Assembly (NCBI GenBank): GCA_022457155.1
Contig: JAJGOT010000058.1
Location: 930,001 to 994,000 of the forward strand
Direction: 5' to 3'
Length of the DNA stretch: 64,000 bases
DNA from: Cladopsammia gracilis
Lineage: Eukaryota; Cnidaria; Anthozoa; Scleractinia; Dendrophylliidae
Shown: positions 47,357 through 59,800 of the stretch, piece after piece
Layout: every line of letters starts with the position of its first letter
How positions within the stretch are numbered: the first letter of the stretch is position 1
Position numbers and translations under genes: made by a program
Notes under the pieces: model-generated
What the model saw: the letters and a program-made list of their open reading frames with translations, nothing else
Told to the model about the DNA's origin: nothing
Databases searched by the model: none

Positions 47357-48916
47357 CTTGCCTTTGCACGGAACGACCATGAGATGTCACGTGACGGGGT
47401 CAAGTTCCTTTCGATGATGGCACGTACGAAGTAACGGAGTAAAGGGAACATGATATAAATGAATCTCTCTTCAAATACTGACACACGTTTAATAAAAAGT
47501 TGTCTAAAGAAGCTTTATCAGAACCGTGTACAATCTACAGTCTACAGTGACTTCCTCTTAGCACCCCCCCCCCCCCCCTCCCCATCCCGGGGATTGTTTG
47601 CAGTGCCGGAGCTACAATTCCACCGCGGTCAAACGTCCGAGGGGGTTTTCGTTTTATGTAGTGGCATTTTATTTAATATTAAATGGAAATATGGACAAGG
47701 ATGTTTTAAAAAAAAAATAGTTGACGCTACTATCTTTTAATTTTTCTCAAATTAATAATCTTTTTTTCGTTGAAAACTGACAAAAACTCTTCACCTGATC
47801 AAAATTAAGTTGGAAAATGGCGCCGACAATTCTGCAGTTCACAGTTTTTAAACGCTTAGAAGTTTTTTAGTAAACTTTCTAAACGTTTGAAAATGACAAC
47901 CTTGACTTTTAAGTCCTTTGCTTAACTTTTGCAAATTTCTCTCGTTTGACCACGGTTAAAGTGAAGTTGTGCTATATCGCGGTAGGGTCACTCCAGAGGT
48001 CCGTTCTCTAAATATCCAGAGAAGATTTTGTTTCAGTTGAGAGGTTGTGCTTCGCTGTCGGGGCGTGTGTGCTCATACACGTCGGGTATTCACTGAAAAA
48101 ACAATACCAGCCAACCCTGCGGATTTCGGTGAGGATGCGGTACAATGGCTCCTGTATGGAAGTACAATTTGTACGACTGATGCACTTTCCGGCCTGGACC
48201 AAGTGAAATGCAGACATGCAATATCGAGGTGTCCGTACTATATGTATTACCGTAGCCCTGGGCGCTTATAAATTTTTGGACAATAAATAATAACAAAACG
48301 TGAAGATGTACCAAAGCAGAATTTTAACTGTTCATTGAAAGTTTCTTTACTGTACTTCGGCGAAGTCTCTTTGTAGTACTTTTTCGGTCACAAAGGTCAA
48401 TTAGCGAACTCTGGTGCTGCTTCCTCGATGTCTTGTGCACTTCAGTTTTTTTTTTTGGTTGGGGGTGGGCGCTTATTCGAGGCTGGGCGCCTATTCGAGG
48501 ATAGTTATTTACCGCATAGGCCTGTCGCTCAATGTTGAGCATTTTAGACCGCTCTAAAAGAAATAGAATATTAATAAAAAGGTAGCAAAGAGGAAAATAC
48601 AAGTTTGAAATGGCGCTTATAAGCGTAAAGTAATAAATGTTAATAAATATTTGAAATTGCGTTTTTTTTTCTTAATCAAATAAATACGGTATGTCGAGAT
48701 AGAGTTTATATGAATTTTGATCGATCTCTCTCGGGGCCTCTTCCGTAATAGAAATGGAGGTATCAGCCTCATAGAGGCTTCCGCCGGAGTTATGGAGGTA
48801 TCAGTAAAAATGGATTTTGTCTTTTATTAGCTTCGGACAACATCCGTTTTTTTCCTGACCCGCCGAAATTTAAAGACCGGATGCTCTCACAGGCTTAACC
48901 TCCCAGCCTGTTCGGG

Positions 48917-49050
48917 AACAAATGAACTGTCAGGTGTTTGCACTATGTAAGTGTGTAAGGCAAGAAGTGACTGCATTTTCGTTAACAAATGAACTGTCAG
49001 GTGTTTGCACTATGTAAGTGTGTAAGGCAAGAAGTGACTGCATTTTCGTT
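48917..49050. repeat. 67-bp tandem duplication
   Basis: Two near-identical copies starting AACAAATGAACTGTCAGG; the second starts at 48984. Confidence 0.95.
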
Positions 49051-49461
49051 AACTTGCTTTGACTGATGGTCTCCCAACAATTGAAAAATATGCTTTTTGT
49101 TTCAATGTTTTATTGTAAAGGAGGCAACAGCTACATGTAATAACTAATGAGAAAAACGAGTCTCACTGCTATAACTATACTAACATTATAACAAATTCAT
49201 TTTGGTATAACTATGATTGAGATTATAACAAATTTTTCTTGGTAGAACTATAATTAAGATTATAACAAGTTTATCTTAGTAGGAATACCTAGGGAAAATA
49301 TTTTAACCTGCAGCGCAATCAGCCACTATTCACGTTTCGAGCGACTGAGACAGGACAGTCCTTTTGCCAGGACTCGCCTAACCCACCCTACATAGGGCAA
49401 AACTCTTGGCCGGGTCCTGGCAACAGGACCAGCGAATGACAGCGCGCTGTAAAATTAACTG

Positions 49462-49610
49462 CTGGACTGGACTCTAGTCTGGACTCTGGACTAGACTGGA
49501 CTGGACTCTGGACTAGACTCTGGAAAGGACTCTGGACTGGATTTTGGTCTTAATAACAAAGTCCAGTCCAGAGTCCAGTTCAGCTGTCCAAGTCTAGTCC
49601 AGCTTTTCCA
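49462..49610. repeat. CTGGACT simple repeat with inverted arm
   Basis: Degenerate CTGGACTGGACTCTGGACTAG units followed by the complementary GTCCAGAGTCCAG, so the region can fold on itself. Confidence 0.9.
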
Positions 49611-49646
49611 GCTGCCTGAGCGCAGGTTAATATTGAGGATTAAAGA

Positions 49647-52600
49647 TTAATTAGGTGAGAGAGGATGTCGGTCGTCTTTCCCTGTCTCAATGAACTTGAA
49701 GCCCCGTAAAGTGTGCCACATTGAAACCGCTCTATCGTGTCGTGACGTCACAGTGGCCCAGTGCGCCTCCTCGAGCCCAGTCGACTCCGCGTCAAAGCTA
49801 ACCTCTCCGACAGTAGCACTCTTTCCCATCACGTTATAATGGTTCACGGAAATTTTCAGCGTGCAATCGGGCAGCTTATCTTCAGGGACACGAAATAGCA
49901 AAGCTTCGTTGAAAACTGTGAAGGTCTCTCCGACTTCTTGCAAACCCGTTTTCCTTTTATGTAGTTTTTGGCCCTGGTGGAGTAGTGTTGCTTTTGTGTA
50001 TACTTTTTCTACAGAAAGAAGAATCGAAGAATTGAAAAATTATTTTACGTCTTTAAAAAGTCTTAAGGTGCGTTCACACGACAAACTTTTGTTTGGCAAA
50101 CTCAAGTTCGCGTGTGCGAGGGTGATTTCAATAGTTGGCGAACATGTTACACTCTTCCTCGTGTTTCAATGATATATTACATGAATGAACTTGTATCGGT
50201 CGAAAGCTTTTGTTAAAAGCACCAGTTAAAGTCATTATAATACTGAGGCATCTATGCATTAAAAATATATTTGATCCATTCTCATAAGATAAGTTTACAT
50301 TGGCGACAAGCATCCTTTTGCCGACTTTGGACCCAAGTATAAAATAGTAAACTGTTTAGTGTTTGTGCGACAGAAGTAGTGTGATCTGTAATTTATTGCA
50401 GATCTGGTGGCATGCATATGCACCTGGCACCAGTTATAAATAAACTTAAAAAAGTAGAAGGTAATAAAAGATGGTGATAGCAAAACATAAATTTAGCGAT
50501 ATGAAACGAAGTAACACTAAATATATCTTAAATTTTGAGTTTGGCAAATAACGGGGCAGAGCGCTAGTGAGCACGATATTCAGAGTTAGTTAAGGCACGG
50601 ACACAGGGGCGTAGCCAGGACTTTTTCAGAGGTATGCACAATCACTGTTTTCAAACACTCTCCCTACCCCCTACCCCCACCCTCAAGTCCCAAATCTTTC
50701 TTCTTTTTTTTTTTCGACTTTTTCAGGTACGCACACGTGCGTACGTGCGTACGGGTAACTACGCCCCTGGGACAGCACGTTTTTGTGAGAGATAAATTCT
50801 ATTCAAATGAATAACATACGTAGGTGACCATACCATGTTACAGTAGCTTAGATATAAAGGATATATAAGGGTATAGTGTAAGGATAATTTAGTGCTGGTA
50901 GTCAAAAGATAACGCGACCTATAAATTATTCCGACAGATTTTGCTATTTTAAACAGTGCCAAAATTTATATAAAAAAGAAACGTTTCGGACTTTGGCCTT
51001 CTTCAGTGGATGTCTGTTCGTTGATAACTACGTATGTCATTGTTCTTTTATTAGAGATTTCCCTCGCGGAGTTCCTTATACTAAACAGTATGGGTAAAAA
51101 TCAACTACACGCTAGTTCTGAAGGCAAGCGTGTAGTTGATTTTTACCCATACTGTTAAGTAAAGGGATCTCCGTGAGGGAAATCTCTAATAAAATAACAA
51201 CGACATACGTAGTTATCAACTACACGCTAGTTCTGAAGGCAAGCGTGGTTAAAATAAATGTAAGTACAAACTAACCAACGGAAGACAGGAGTCCTTGGGT
51301 CAGATTCATTCCTTTCATGATGGCTACCGTGAGGGTCTGGTCCTTAGTGACGTAACACAGAGATAAGAGCAGCTCGCCGCATTGTGCATGCGCAAAACTC
51401 TGCAGCGCGCCCACAAGGGAGGTATCCTAAGAAAAAAAAAAATGAAAAAATCGTACACGCATGCGTCGATCGAGATAAAGCTGTTTTGTGAGTGTTGTAT
51501 CAGATGCAATATAAGTACGTAAGCGCGCAAGTACTTATTAACTATCCTAAGCAAGTCAAGCAAGAATTGTGCTGTGAGTATTATTCCTATTATATAGAAT
51601 GTATAGAAGTAATGCAATTAAACATAGTGCAGTCTACGTAGTGTATTGTTTCAGTGTAAAGTAATGTGTTGTCAGAACAATGGAAACATAAATTATAAAG
51701 CTGTTTTGTACATGAATGACTTGGACAGGATCCACCTTATCCGGCACTTAAAACATCTTTTATACACACATCTTTCATCTGTAACAAAATCTCGTTTGCA
51801 TATTCAGGCGAGATTTTTTTACTGGTTAGTATATATCGTTCAGAATGCAAATCGTGATTCCCGCCAGTTCACTCGGGTTCGAGCGGCCTTTTAAGATAAG
51901 CAAACACCAAAAAGCGGCAAAGAAAAATTCCTGAACACTTACCGAATCAGACGATTCTTCCAGGTAACACCAAACATTGGTCGTACCAGAGAAGTCACAA
52001 TAGATGAGTGGCACCTGACACTCACCTAACACGTGACTGTTAGACAGGTTGTCATAGAAGTATGTAACCAACAGCAGATTATGCGAATTTGCATCTTCAC
52101 CCACTTGAATGTTAAAATCAAAATTCTCGTTGTATGGTGGGTTCATGGACCGCCGATGAATCGCGGTCTGTTTTCGGCGGTCACGGTTCGGGAGTACACA
52201 AATGGTCACGCAAGTGTCGATGCTGCCAGAATAGTCACGCGGTGGAAATTCTTTACCGCTGACCAGGGTGATAGAGAGGTTTCTGTTCTTGTTGTTGAAT
52301 TTGATGTTTAAATTGAGTTGTCCAAGGTAATTGTTTGTGCCTATGCGCACAGCTCTTTCATGATGGTGGTACAAGTCGGGATTGAGTTCACCCATTACTT
52401 CCTCTTTAAAATATAGAGACGTCATCCTAGAAAAGAGATTGTCAAACTTTTCCACAATGTTTATTTACTACTTCAACTATGACCACCATATAGTATAGAT
52501 AGATAGACAACTTTTTTAAAAAAATAAATCAGAGTGTCCCGTTTTAGAAGCCAGAGCATCTGCTATGAATAGGAGCCCTGATAGAACTTAATAACTTACA

Positions 52601-54675
52601 ACGGCTAAAACTATAAAACATATACTTACAAATAGAAAAGGACTATAAAAGCCATATTAAACTATTTACAAAGGATATAAAGAACTAAAATTTAAATAAG
52701 AAAAAGAGATCCATGAGTTTACCCTACTAAAATACGACACTGTAAGTTCAATTTTCAGGTACCAAATCATTTTTCTTTCTTTCATCCCTTGTTTTTCTGT
52801 TTTTCCATTTTTCAAACTTGCTATTTAATCTTTAATCTTTAATTAGTGTAATTGCCTATAGCTAGCTAATCCGGCAATGGTGGTCATCACGCGAAGCAAA
52901 GATGAAACACTTACAGCGAAGGTGATTCAGTACAAATTACATGGAGTTCGTTCTAATCAACGAACGAACTACTCACGCACGCATACGGAAAATATAAAAC
53001 TTACGCTCACGAAATCTAGTACATTACAAAGGCAGCGATTGAATTAAGTTAGCGAACAAACTACTGACACAAGCGTTTCACTAATAGACAAAGCGTCAAT
53101 AAACTAGGTTATTACAAATGCTTGAACTGAAAAGCGGCGACAGAGTCAGCGTTTAGGGAGACGAGAGGCAAAGCGTTCCAAGCTGGGACAGTTCTAACAA
53201 AATAGGACTACTTAGAACGTTAACGACGTTAATGTTAGACGATAAAATGAATGCTGAATACTAGCTCGCGTGTAATAGGGAGAGTCGGCCTCGCGTAAAT
53301 CATTATTATTACAAGGTCGTACAAATAAAGCGTTTTATATTATAAACGGGATTTACAGACGACTTAGGTTCTGATGTTTCAAATAATTGGGAATTTCACT
53401 GAAGTGATCGATTCTGTCTCATGTTAAAACAAGCTACACTTAGCATTGGTCTAAAAACGAAGAAATAAGCAATCGACTTCACAGGAGAAATACCTGAATC
53501 ACTATTTCCATTTGTGTTTCCACCTTACGAGAATCGTGCAGTGGATACTTTGTGAGTTCTTGTGAGTTCTCGCACTCAGTGTAACTAACTTTCCTGTCTT
53601 CTAGAGTGGTTTTCATTTGAGTGTCGTAAACTGAACCAAAACCAATGTAATTGCTCTGGCCAATCACAACACAGCTAGACAACCCAATGAACCAATCAAA
53701 GCTCGAAGCAAATACATATTGTCGGCGCCAAGCGCGGGAAATGAAAACGCGTGTCATGATTGGTTTTGGTTTTACTTCTGATTGGTTGAGAAAGTGGCGC
53801 GAGATTTTTTAGCCAATCACAAAGCGTAGCAATGAAAAACCAAGGCAATCACAAAATTACTTTGGACACTCAATTGAAAACTGCTCTAAATCACTTTTGT
53901 TATATAGTATTACAAGACAGGAAGATTATGAGCTGTCTACCTATAGGTGAATTTTTGTTTACAATTATTGTCTCATGCCTCATTCTCCAATCATGGTACA
54001 GGAAAATCAACTCTGAATAAGTGCAAGTGTTACGATATACTTCCGATATGTGAGTTAGAAAACCACATGCAGCTGGATTCCTAGCAGTTCATTAAACATG
54101 GCTTTCATCGTAACAGCAAGGGCATAGCACAATTAGCTTTTCCTTTTAATTTGAGCCCAATATTCTAGATACCAAAAAAGAGACATTCTAGATACCCACA
54201 GGGGGTAGGGCGAAAAAGCGTCTGACACTTCAGACTAAAAACAATGACGTCAGCAAAGATTCACCTATACCAGACTAAAATGCAAGACTTACGACAGGCG
54301 TTTGTCCTCATCCGTCCTTCCCGTCCTGCCTTGCGAGAGATCAGGGGCAGGTTGTTGTATCACAGTGCTCCGTGATGATGGAATGGAGAATTCCGGCGAT
54401 ATGATCACGCCTTCCTTAGATTTAGATGATCTGGAATCACTGCGCTTAACACTCGCGCTTCTTTTTACGTGCTCTCCGCGTTTCGATTGGCGTTTCTTTG
54501 ACCTTCTCTTCCAGCGTTCTTTCCCACGAATTTTGCGGCATAATTTACTGAGATATTTACACAATGCTCCCAGAAAAAGTACGCTTGACGTCACCAATAG
54601 AATAACAAGTCCTCCAGTTAGACTCGGGAAAGAGTAAGTGCCGTTGTCACTATGCCCACTTGGAATTCTGGGCAT
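49647..54675 (-). CDS. Second synaptotagmin-like protein, four coding exons, degenerate C2 domains
   Basis: Coding exons in minus order: 54675-54293, 52426-51943, 51426-51276 and 50008-49647; 459 codons plus TAA. Donors GTAAGT, GTAAGT and GTTAGT, all acceptors TAG; phases 2, 0 and 1 all close. The first exon encodes a short extracellular N-terminus, a membrane helix (GLVILLVTSSVLFLGALC) and a strongly basic juxtamembrane region. Exon 2 is C2A (LNLNIKFNNKNRNLSITLVS onward). Exons 3 and 4 are C2B, from CGELLLSLCYVTKDQTLTVA to the WHxL motif MWHTL. In C2B the SDPYVK position reads EKVYTK and the second calcium loop reads NHYNVMGK, so Ca2+ ligands are absent; C2A keeps only part (DYSGSID). Likely a calcium-independent trafficking protein. 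It is too diverged from the gene at 539-9606 to be a recent duplicate. Confidence 0.86.
50604..50769. mobile_element. Short element with CAGGGGCGTAG ends, in a synaptotagmin intron
   Basis: Inverted ends CAGGGGCGTAGCCAGG and CTACGCCCCTG. It lies in the C2B intron of the second synaptotagmin gene. Confidence 0.65.
51020..51220. repeat. Foldback element next to a C2B exon
   Basis: Arms of about 90 bases (GTTGATAACTACGTATGTCA and complement) around CTACACGCTAGTTCTGAAGG; that core is repeated once more after the right arm, ending 55 bases from the C2B exon. Confidence 0.85.
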
Positions 54676-55396
54676 TTTTATCAGTCGCACAAGTACAGTA
54701 GAAATGTCACTTCACACGTGGAGAGCGTGACGCTTGAGATCGACATATTTAATCACGAAACAAAGTTCACTCAAATCAGCGGATCTAACAAGGGATCACC
54801 ATTGATGAAATTCACTAAGGATAAAAAAGAAAAAGAAAGTGAAACGTTACGCACAACTCGGAAAGAATGACAAAAATTATAATTAGGATAGTCTGGAGTT
54901 TTGATTGGATAATTTTGACTTATGATTTTTGTTTACTCTTCGGTCCTTCCAATCCTTGGATAAAAAAATAAAAATAAATAAACAACAAAGAATAGCATAG
55001 AGTTCCAGGAAAAACTTCTTGAAATTTTTGGTGGGACCTTCTGCCTGCTTCTCTAAAATTCTTACCCCTTGCCCATTTTTAGGCCTAACCCCATTTTTCA
55101 AGCCAAAAAATCTAGCAAAAATCTATACCCATTTTCAGACTGGCAAAACTTGAAGGCAAAACATAACCAAAATTGTCAAATTTTGTGACGATAAAAGTGT
55201 TCATTTTTAAGCAAAGCTGAAAATAGCGTACATTGTGTTTTATACAATAACTCAGCTGGCCAGATCAGCCTTCTTAGCTTCAGGTCAGAAGATGTTACTA
55301 AAATTTACGATGTAATATTCGATGTTATAATCAAACTTTATACCCGTTTTCAGACCAGAACGGTTTAAAAACCGTAACTCCTTCTAAGTCTCACAT

Positions 55397-55625
55397 ACTT
55401 ATATAGGGAGCACCCCCTCCTCACCTCGTTCTCGGGGCTACTACGCTCCCTACCCACCCGGGAATAGAGTGAGGCCAAGGTGACTTTGCGTGTCGACCCA
55501 CCCAAACAAAGTAACCTTATATATCGGGGAGTACCCCCTCCCGATCAACATCATTCCCAGGGCTTTTTCCGCGGCTCCCCATTAACCGTGGGAATAGAGG
55601 GGAAACGGTGCGTGTCGACCCAAAC
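55397..55625. repeat. Diverged tandem duplication of about 115 bases
   Basis: Both units have CTTATAT(A), GGGAGCACCCCCTCC or GGGAGTACCCCCTCC, GGGAATAGAG and GCGTGTCGACCCA in the same order. Confidence 0.75.
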
Positions 55626-55906
55626 AACGCCTGCCATGGAGGCTATAGTGCAGCCCTGAGAGTTCGAGTAAAATCCTAATGTAAATATCGGGCAGACAAA
55701 TCTCAGACGAAGTGTAAAGTAGCTTAACATATTTCCTCTTCGTAAATAGCTGATTCTTCCTTTCGTCAAGTTTTGGTATTATCTTGTTGTTCAGTCTTGT
55801 TTAGTCTTCTTTAGCAGATGAGTATTGAAAGAAAACTTTAAACACAATGATTATCAACAAGGGCTGAAATATCAGTTGAATTGAAATAAATGTTTATGCA
55901 TTATAA

Positions 55907-57605
55907 GGGGTGGCGAATGGCAGCTTCAAAATCGCGGGTCTCGGAAAATTTTGGTCCGGTCTCGAAATCTCGGCGGTTTTTGCGTTAAGTCTCAAAGTCT
56001 CGTTTGGCAGGTGCTTTTTCTGTCTCGAAGTCTCGGATTTTCTTTCCTCAAAGTCTCGGAGTCTCGGATACTTTTGTCAAGAATTCGGAATTTTGGCTGA
56101 TCAAACTCATATTTATTAAAAAAATATATAATATATATCACGTTTGGTCACTAAAATATACAAACACAAATAAAAACATTATAAGTTAGTATTAATATTA
56201 ATATAAGCTAAGTATGACCAGGGTTTTCATTAAAATTTCAAAGCCACCTAGCAGGAGATTAGTGTAAAGTCTTTTTTTATTTTTATTTTTTATTTTATTA
56301 ACTTCGCTTTAAACATATAACAATAAATAATTAAATAAATGAATAATAATGACTGACTGAACAGGAAAAAAACACGAAAGCAGGGACACCGCAACAGCTT
56401 CGGGCAATTACTGCGGACCCATAGTCACAGAAGCCGTCGTTTCGAAACAGCTCCGCTGTTTCCTTCCTAGGTTTCCCCAGGAACTTTTGAAAAATTAAAG
56501 CCTCTTAGACGTGTTTTTCGTGTTTTTCTAGTCTAATACCGTACGAATGTTTAAATGTACGGAGAAACGTTGAGCATCGTACCAGGCCGTACAGATAAAC
56601 GTCTAGAAGAGTAGTTTAATACCGTACAAATTACGGAACGTATTTACGTATAAGAAATGTAGAGAAGACTTTACCGTACGAACGGACTAACGATTGAAGG
56701 ATATCGAAAAGACAATTACCGTAGGAATGTGCTAACGTATAAAGAAACGTCGAAAAGGCAAGGCTAATAATAACTGTAAGAATGTACTAAAAGTACATTG
56801 AATACGGATAAATGTTTAATATCAATGTAGGTACAAACGTGCGAAGAAATGTCGAGAAGACAAGACTGATATATCGAAAAAAGTTCAAATGACAGAGCAC
56901 GTGTCGTAATTAATTTTGTGTGCGGGCTGTAATGCCTGCTAGGTTGGCGAAACCACCCGACATTTTTCCACACGCTTTCGTGAGCACTGACTTACATGTA
57001 TCCACTGATAGGGCCTCTCACGTATTCAAACACCCGCTGAAAGACTCCAAAGAATGCCACAGTTTATGTTCATCCAGTTGTTTCAATATCTTAGATCATG
57101 CTTCCACCAATTTTCAGCTTAAGATCAAGGAAGCTTTGCATATCAAATGGGAACAACCTTCTTTGAACCAACAGTTGCATCATGTTAATTTAAAACTTTC
57201 TTTTTAATCACGTATTGTCACACATTCTTTCATTTATTTGTCAAAGGTGTTTTCTCTCATTAGCATTTTCATTTACTTAGTATAAATTCAACTTTGTTAC
57301 TTAAAATTTCAAACTGAAGATGACAAAGGATTGTCGAAACATGTCTTTTAAACTGATCAAGTCAGTTGTCGTTGCTTTGAAAATTAATTCATAACTATAG
57401 TTAATAGCTATCCTTGCCTGTTTGATAGGTGACCAAGAGCAGTTCAATTAGAATCGGATATTTTTGGCACTGAGTCTCGGGCTCGGTTTTTCCCAGCATT
57501 GGGTCTCGGGCTCGGATTTTATAACGTAGCTGCGGTCTCGGTCTCGGATTTTGAAACAAGGGTCTCGGCGTCTCGGCGAGTCCCGGATTTACCATTCGCC
57601 ACCCT
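55907..57605. mobile_element. DNA element of 1.7 kb with GGGTGGCGAATGG ends
   Basis: Ends GGGGTGGCGAATGG and CCATTCGCCACCC. Both sub-terminal regions are built of GTCTCGG/CTCGGATTTT repeats. ATTATA is found beside each end. A Penelope-like fragment lies inside. Confidence 0.75.
56920..57386 (+). pseudogene. Penelope-like retroelement 3' end, decayed
   Basis: The frame ends FQLKIKEALHIKWEQPSLNQ then HHVNLKLSF, the usual C-terminus downstream of the GIY-YIG domain in cnidarian Penelope-like elements; the GIY-YIG core itself is missing. The 3' untranslated part (57181-57386) is shared with 17548-17750. Confidence 0.6.
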
Positions 57606-58227
57606 CTATTATATGTTTACTTCGGTGGGAACCTAGTGAGTTTATACAAATGGCGCGGTGCCAACTACTTAAAAATCAGTAATGATCGACGAGAAGTTGA
57701 CATCTCTTGATAGTAAAGTACAAGCTTGTGAAAACAGAAACTTGAACATCCATTCCCTAAAACAGGTGTCCTGAAACTCCCGCGTAAATTAAACGCGAAA
57801 AAGTTTACACATGTGACTACTGCGTATCGAGTTGAATGATCTTGACAGAAGCCTTGGAATGATACATACACGTACACAAAACAGCAACTTACGCAAAATA
57901 ACCACTTGAAGACAGGAATTACGCCTGAAAATCCGTGTTGTTTCTGTTGATTTGTGGTAGAAGCTATACAGTCTTTTCCCTTCTCAAACATTTGGCGCGG
58001 CATCATCTGGCGACCGACCCGGCCGTATCGATCGCGATGGGAAAAATGCCAGTTGAAATGTATAATCTTTAAACACTAATGCTGGGCCGGAGAACAGTCT
58101 CCCCTGGTTATAAAATGTTGTAAGCTTGTCTGAATAAACATTCTTTTGTCGTAGGAAGAAATCGTCACGCGTGTGCACCGCGCGTGAGCCGGTTGCCACG
58201 GAAGCCGTTCATGCTTTCTACCTCCTT

Positions 58228-59484
58228 CACAGGAGGCCCAAGCTCACTATATCAGATAACCGGTACGTGACCCTTGCTTTATGAGCGGTATTGTGTTACA
58301 AAGATCCGATTTATAAAGGTTTGTATGGGAACGCAACGGTTTCGTCTCAAAACTTAAAAATTCGAATGGTATGTGAATAAAATTGACTTACCCTGTTGCT
58401 GTGTTGTATTCTTTGTTGTTTGCCTGCTCCTCGGGACGATTTAACGCGATTTCGGCGAGTTATCGCTATTTCGGTGTTCCACTGCTAAGAAAAAGACAAG
58501 GCAGAACACTGATTTCCGGAGTGCCCGCCGATCGAAGCGAATAAATCCTCTGAAAATAACCCTGTCGATTCAATTCCTCCGCAGAATCAAAGAAGAGATG
58601 TTGAAGTTCCGTGTCAGTTCACTCGCGACGCAATACCATCAAAAATGCGTTCCCTGCGAAACATTTGTTTCGAGTCAGCTTCGCTTCGGTATATTCGAAA
58701 TGGGCGCGTGAAGAGTCGCGAGGACACATTCACCGTTCGCGTGGTGTGTCGGGTAAAAAGATCTAGCCTGACGGGGGTAGTCAGCAGCCAGTTGTCGACA
58801 AGCAAACCAAAATGCTCTCCGGGTCCCCTCGTGAGTATTATTGAAACAATGCGCCTTTCTGGCCTTGACAATAATACTCACGAGGGGACCCGGAGAGCAT
58901 TTTGGTTTGCTTGTCGACAACTGGCTGCTGACTACCCCCGTCAGGCTAGATCTTTTTACCCGACACACCACGCGAACGGTGAATGTGTCCTCGCGACTCT
59001 TCACGCGCCCATTTCGAATATACCGAAGCGAAGCTGACTCGAAACAAATGTTTCGCAGGGAACGCATTTTTGATGGAATTGCGTCGCGAGTGAACTGACA
59101 CGGAACTTCAACATCTCTTCTTTGATTCTGCGGAGGAATTGAGTCGACAGGATTATTTTCAGAGGATTTATTCGCTTCGATCGGCGGGCACTCCGGAAAT
59201 CAGTGTTCTGCCTTGTCTTTTTCTTGGCAGTGGAACACCGAAATAGCGATAACTCGCCGAAATCGCGTTATATCGCCCCGTGGAGCAGGCAAGCAACAAA
59301 GAATACAACACAGCAACAGGGTAAGTCAATTTTATTCACATACCATTCGAATTTTTAAGTTTTGAGACAAAACCGTTGCGTTCCCATACAAACCTTTATA
59401 AATCGAATCTTTGTAACACAATACCGCTCATAAAGCAAGGGTCACGTACCGGTTATCTGATATAGTGAGCTTGGGCCGCCTGTG
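58228..59484. repeat. 1.26-kb near-perfect palindrome
   Basis: Two arms of 616 bases each (58228-58843, 58869-59484) around a 25-base loop. Only scattered mismatches are seen. Ends CACAGGAGGCCCAAGCTCAC and complement. Each arm carries the same open frame (MRSLRNICFESASLRYIRNG...), so it appears on both strands. Confidence 0.93.
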
Positions 59485-59639
59485 CCTCCTTCCTCGAGGA
59501 AAGGGAGTTGAGTGCGAGCGAGTATCAGCCTTGCTTCTCAGTTTGTTTGCCTATCGCTATTTTTGGCTGTTTAGATCTTTTACAGATCCTAAGTTCACTA
59601 GCAGCATTTTCGTTCGCAGTCCTGTGCTTATTCTATTAT

Positions 59640-59800
59640 TGACTAAAGGCCTTAGTCGCCTTAAAAATTCGTAATCATGTCACGAACTAAAAACTAGAGT
59701 GTTCTTTAGTAACATCTCTCCTCGCACTTTTGTAATTTCGGGGATTGAGTACGAAATAAGGTCATCCAGGATTTTCGGAGGGAGAAAGCAGCGTAAATCC
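59640..59800. repeat. Interspersed repeat, copy 1
   Basis: Shares CTTAGTCGCCTTAAAA, ACTAAAAACTAG and AGGATTTTCGGA with 61126-61320, same orientation. Confidence 0.65.

Larger units (their letters stand above)
45484..49646. other. Spacer between SLC46 and the second synaptotagmin
   Basis: No gene seen. Holds three inverted-repeat elements (45542, 46038, 46903), a C run near 47564-47578, a repeat about 48240-48690 with GGGCGCTTATTCGAGG-like motifs, a 67-base tandem duplication and CTGGACT repeats. Confidence 0.5.

Noticed and set aside
57665..58006. Minus frame with a good splice donor (GTAAGT) after FKWLFC, a possible first exon
   Set aside because: No downstream exon was found and the upstream part runs into the palindrome; not enough to call a gene.
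58614..59098. Four open frames of 85 and 130 codons, identical on the two strands
   Set aside because: A consequence of the palindrome at 58228-59484; no known domain, and both strands give the same peptides.
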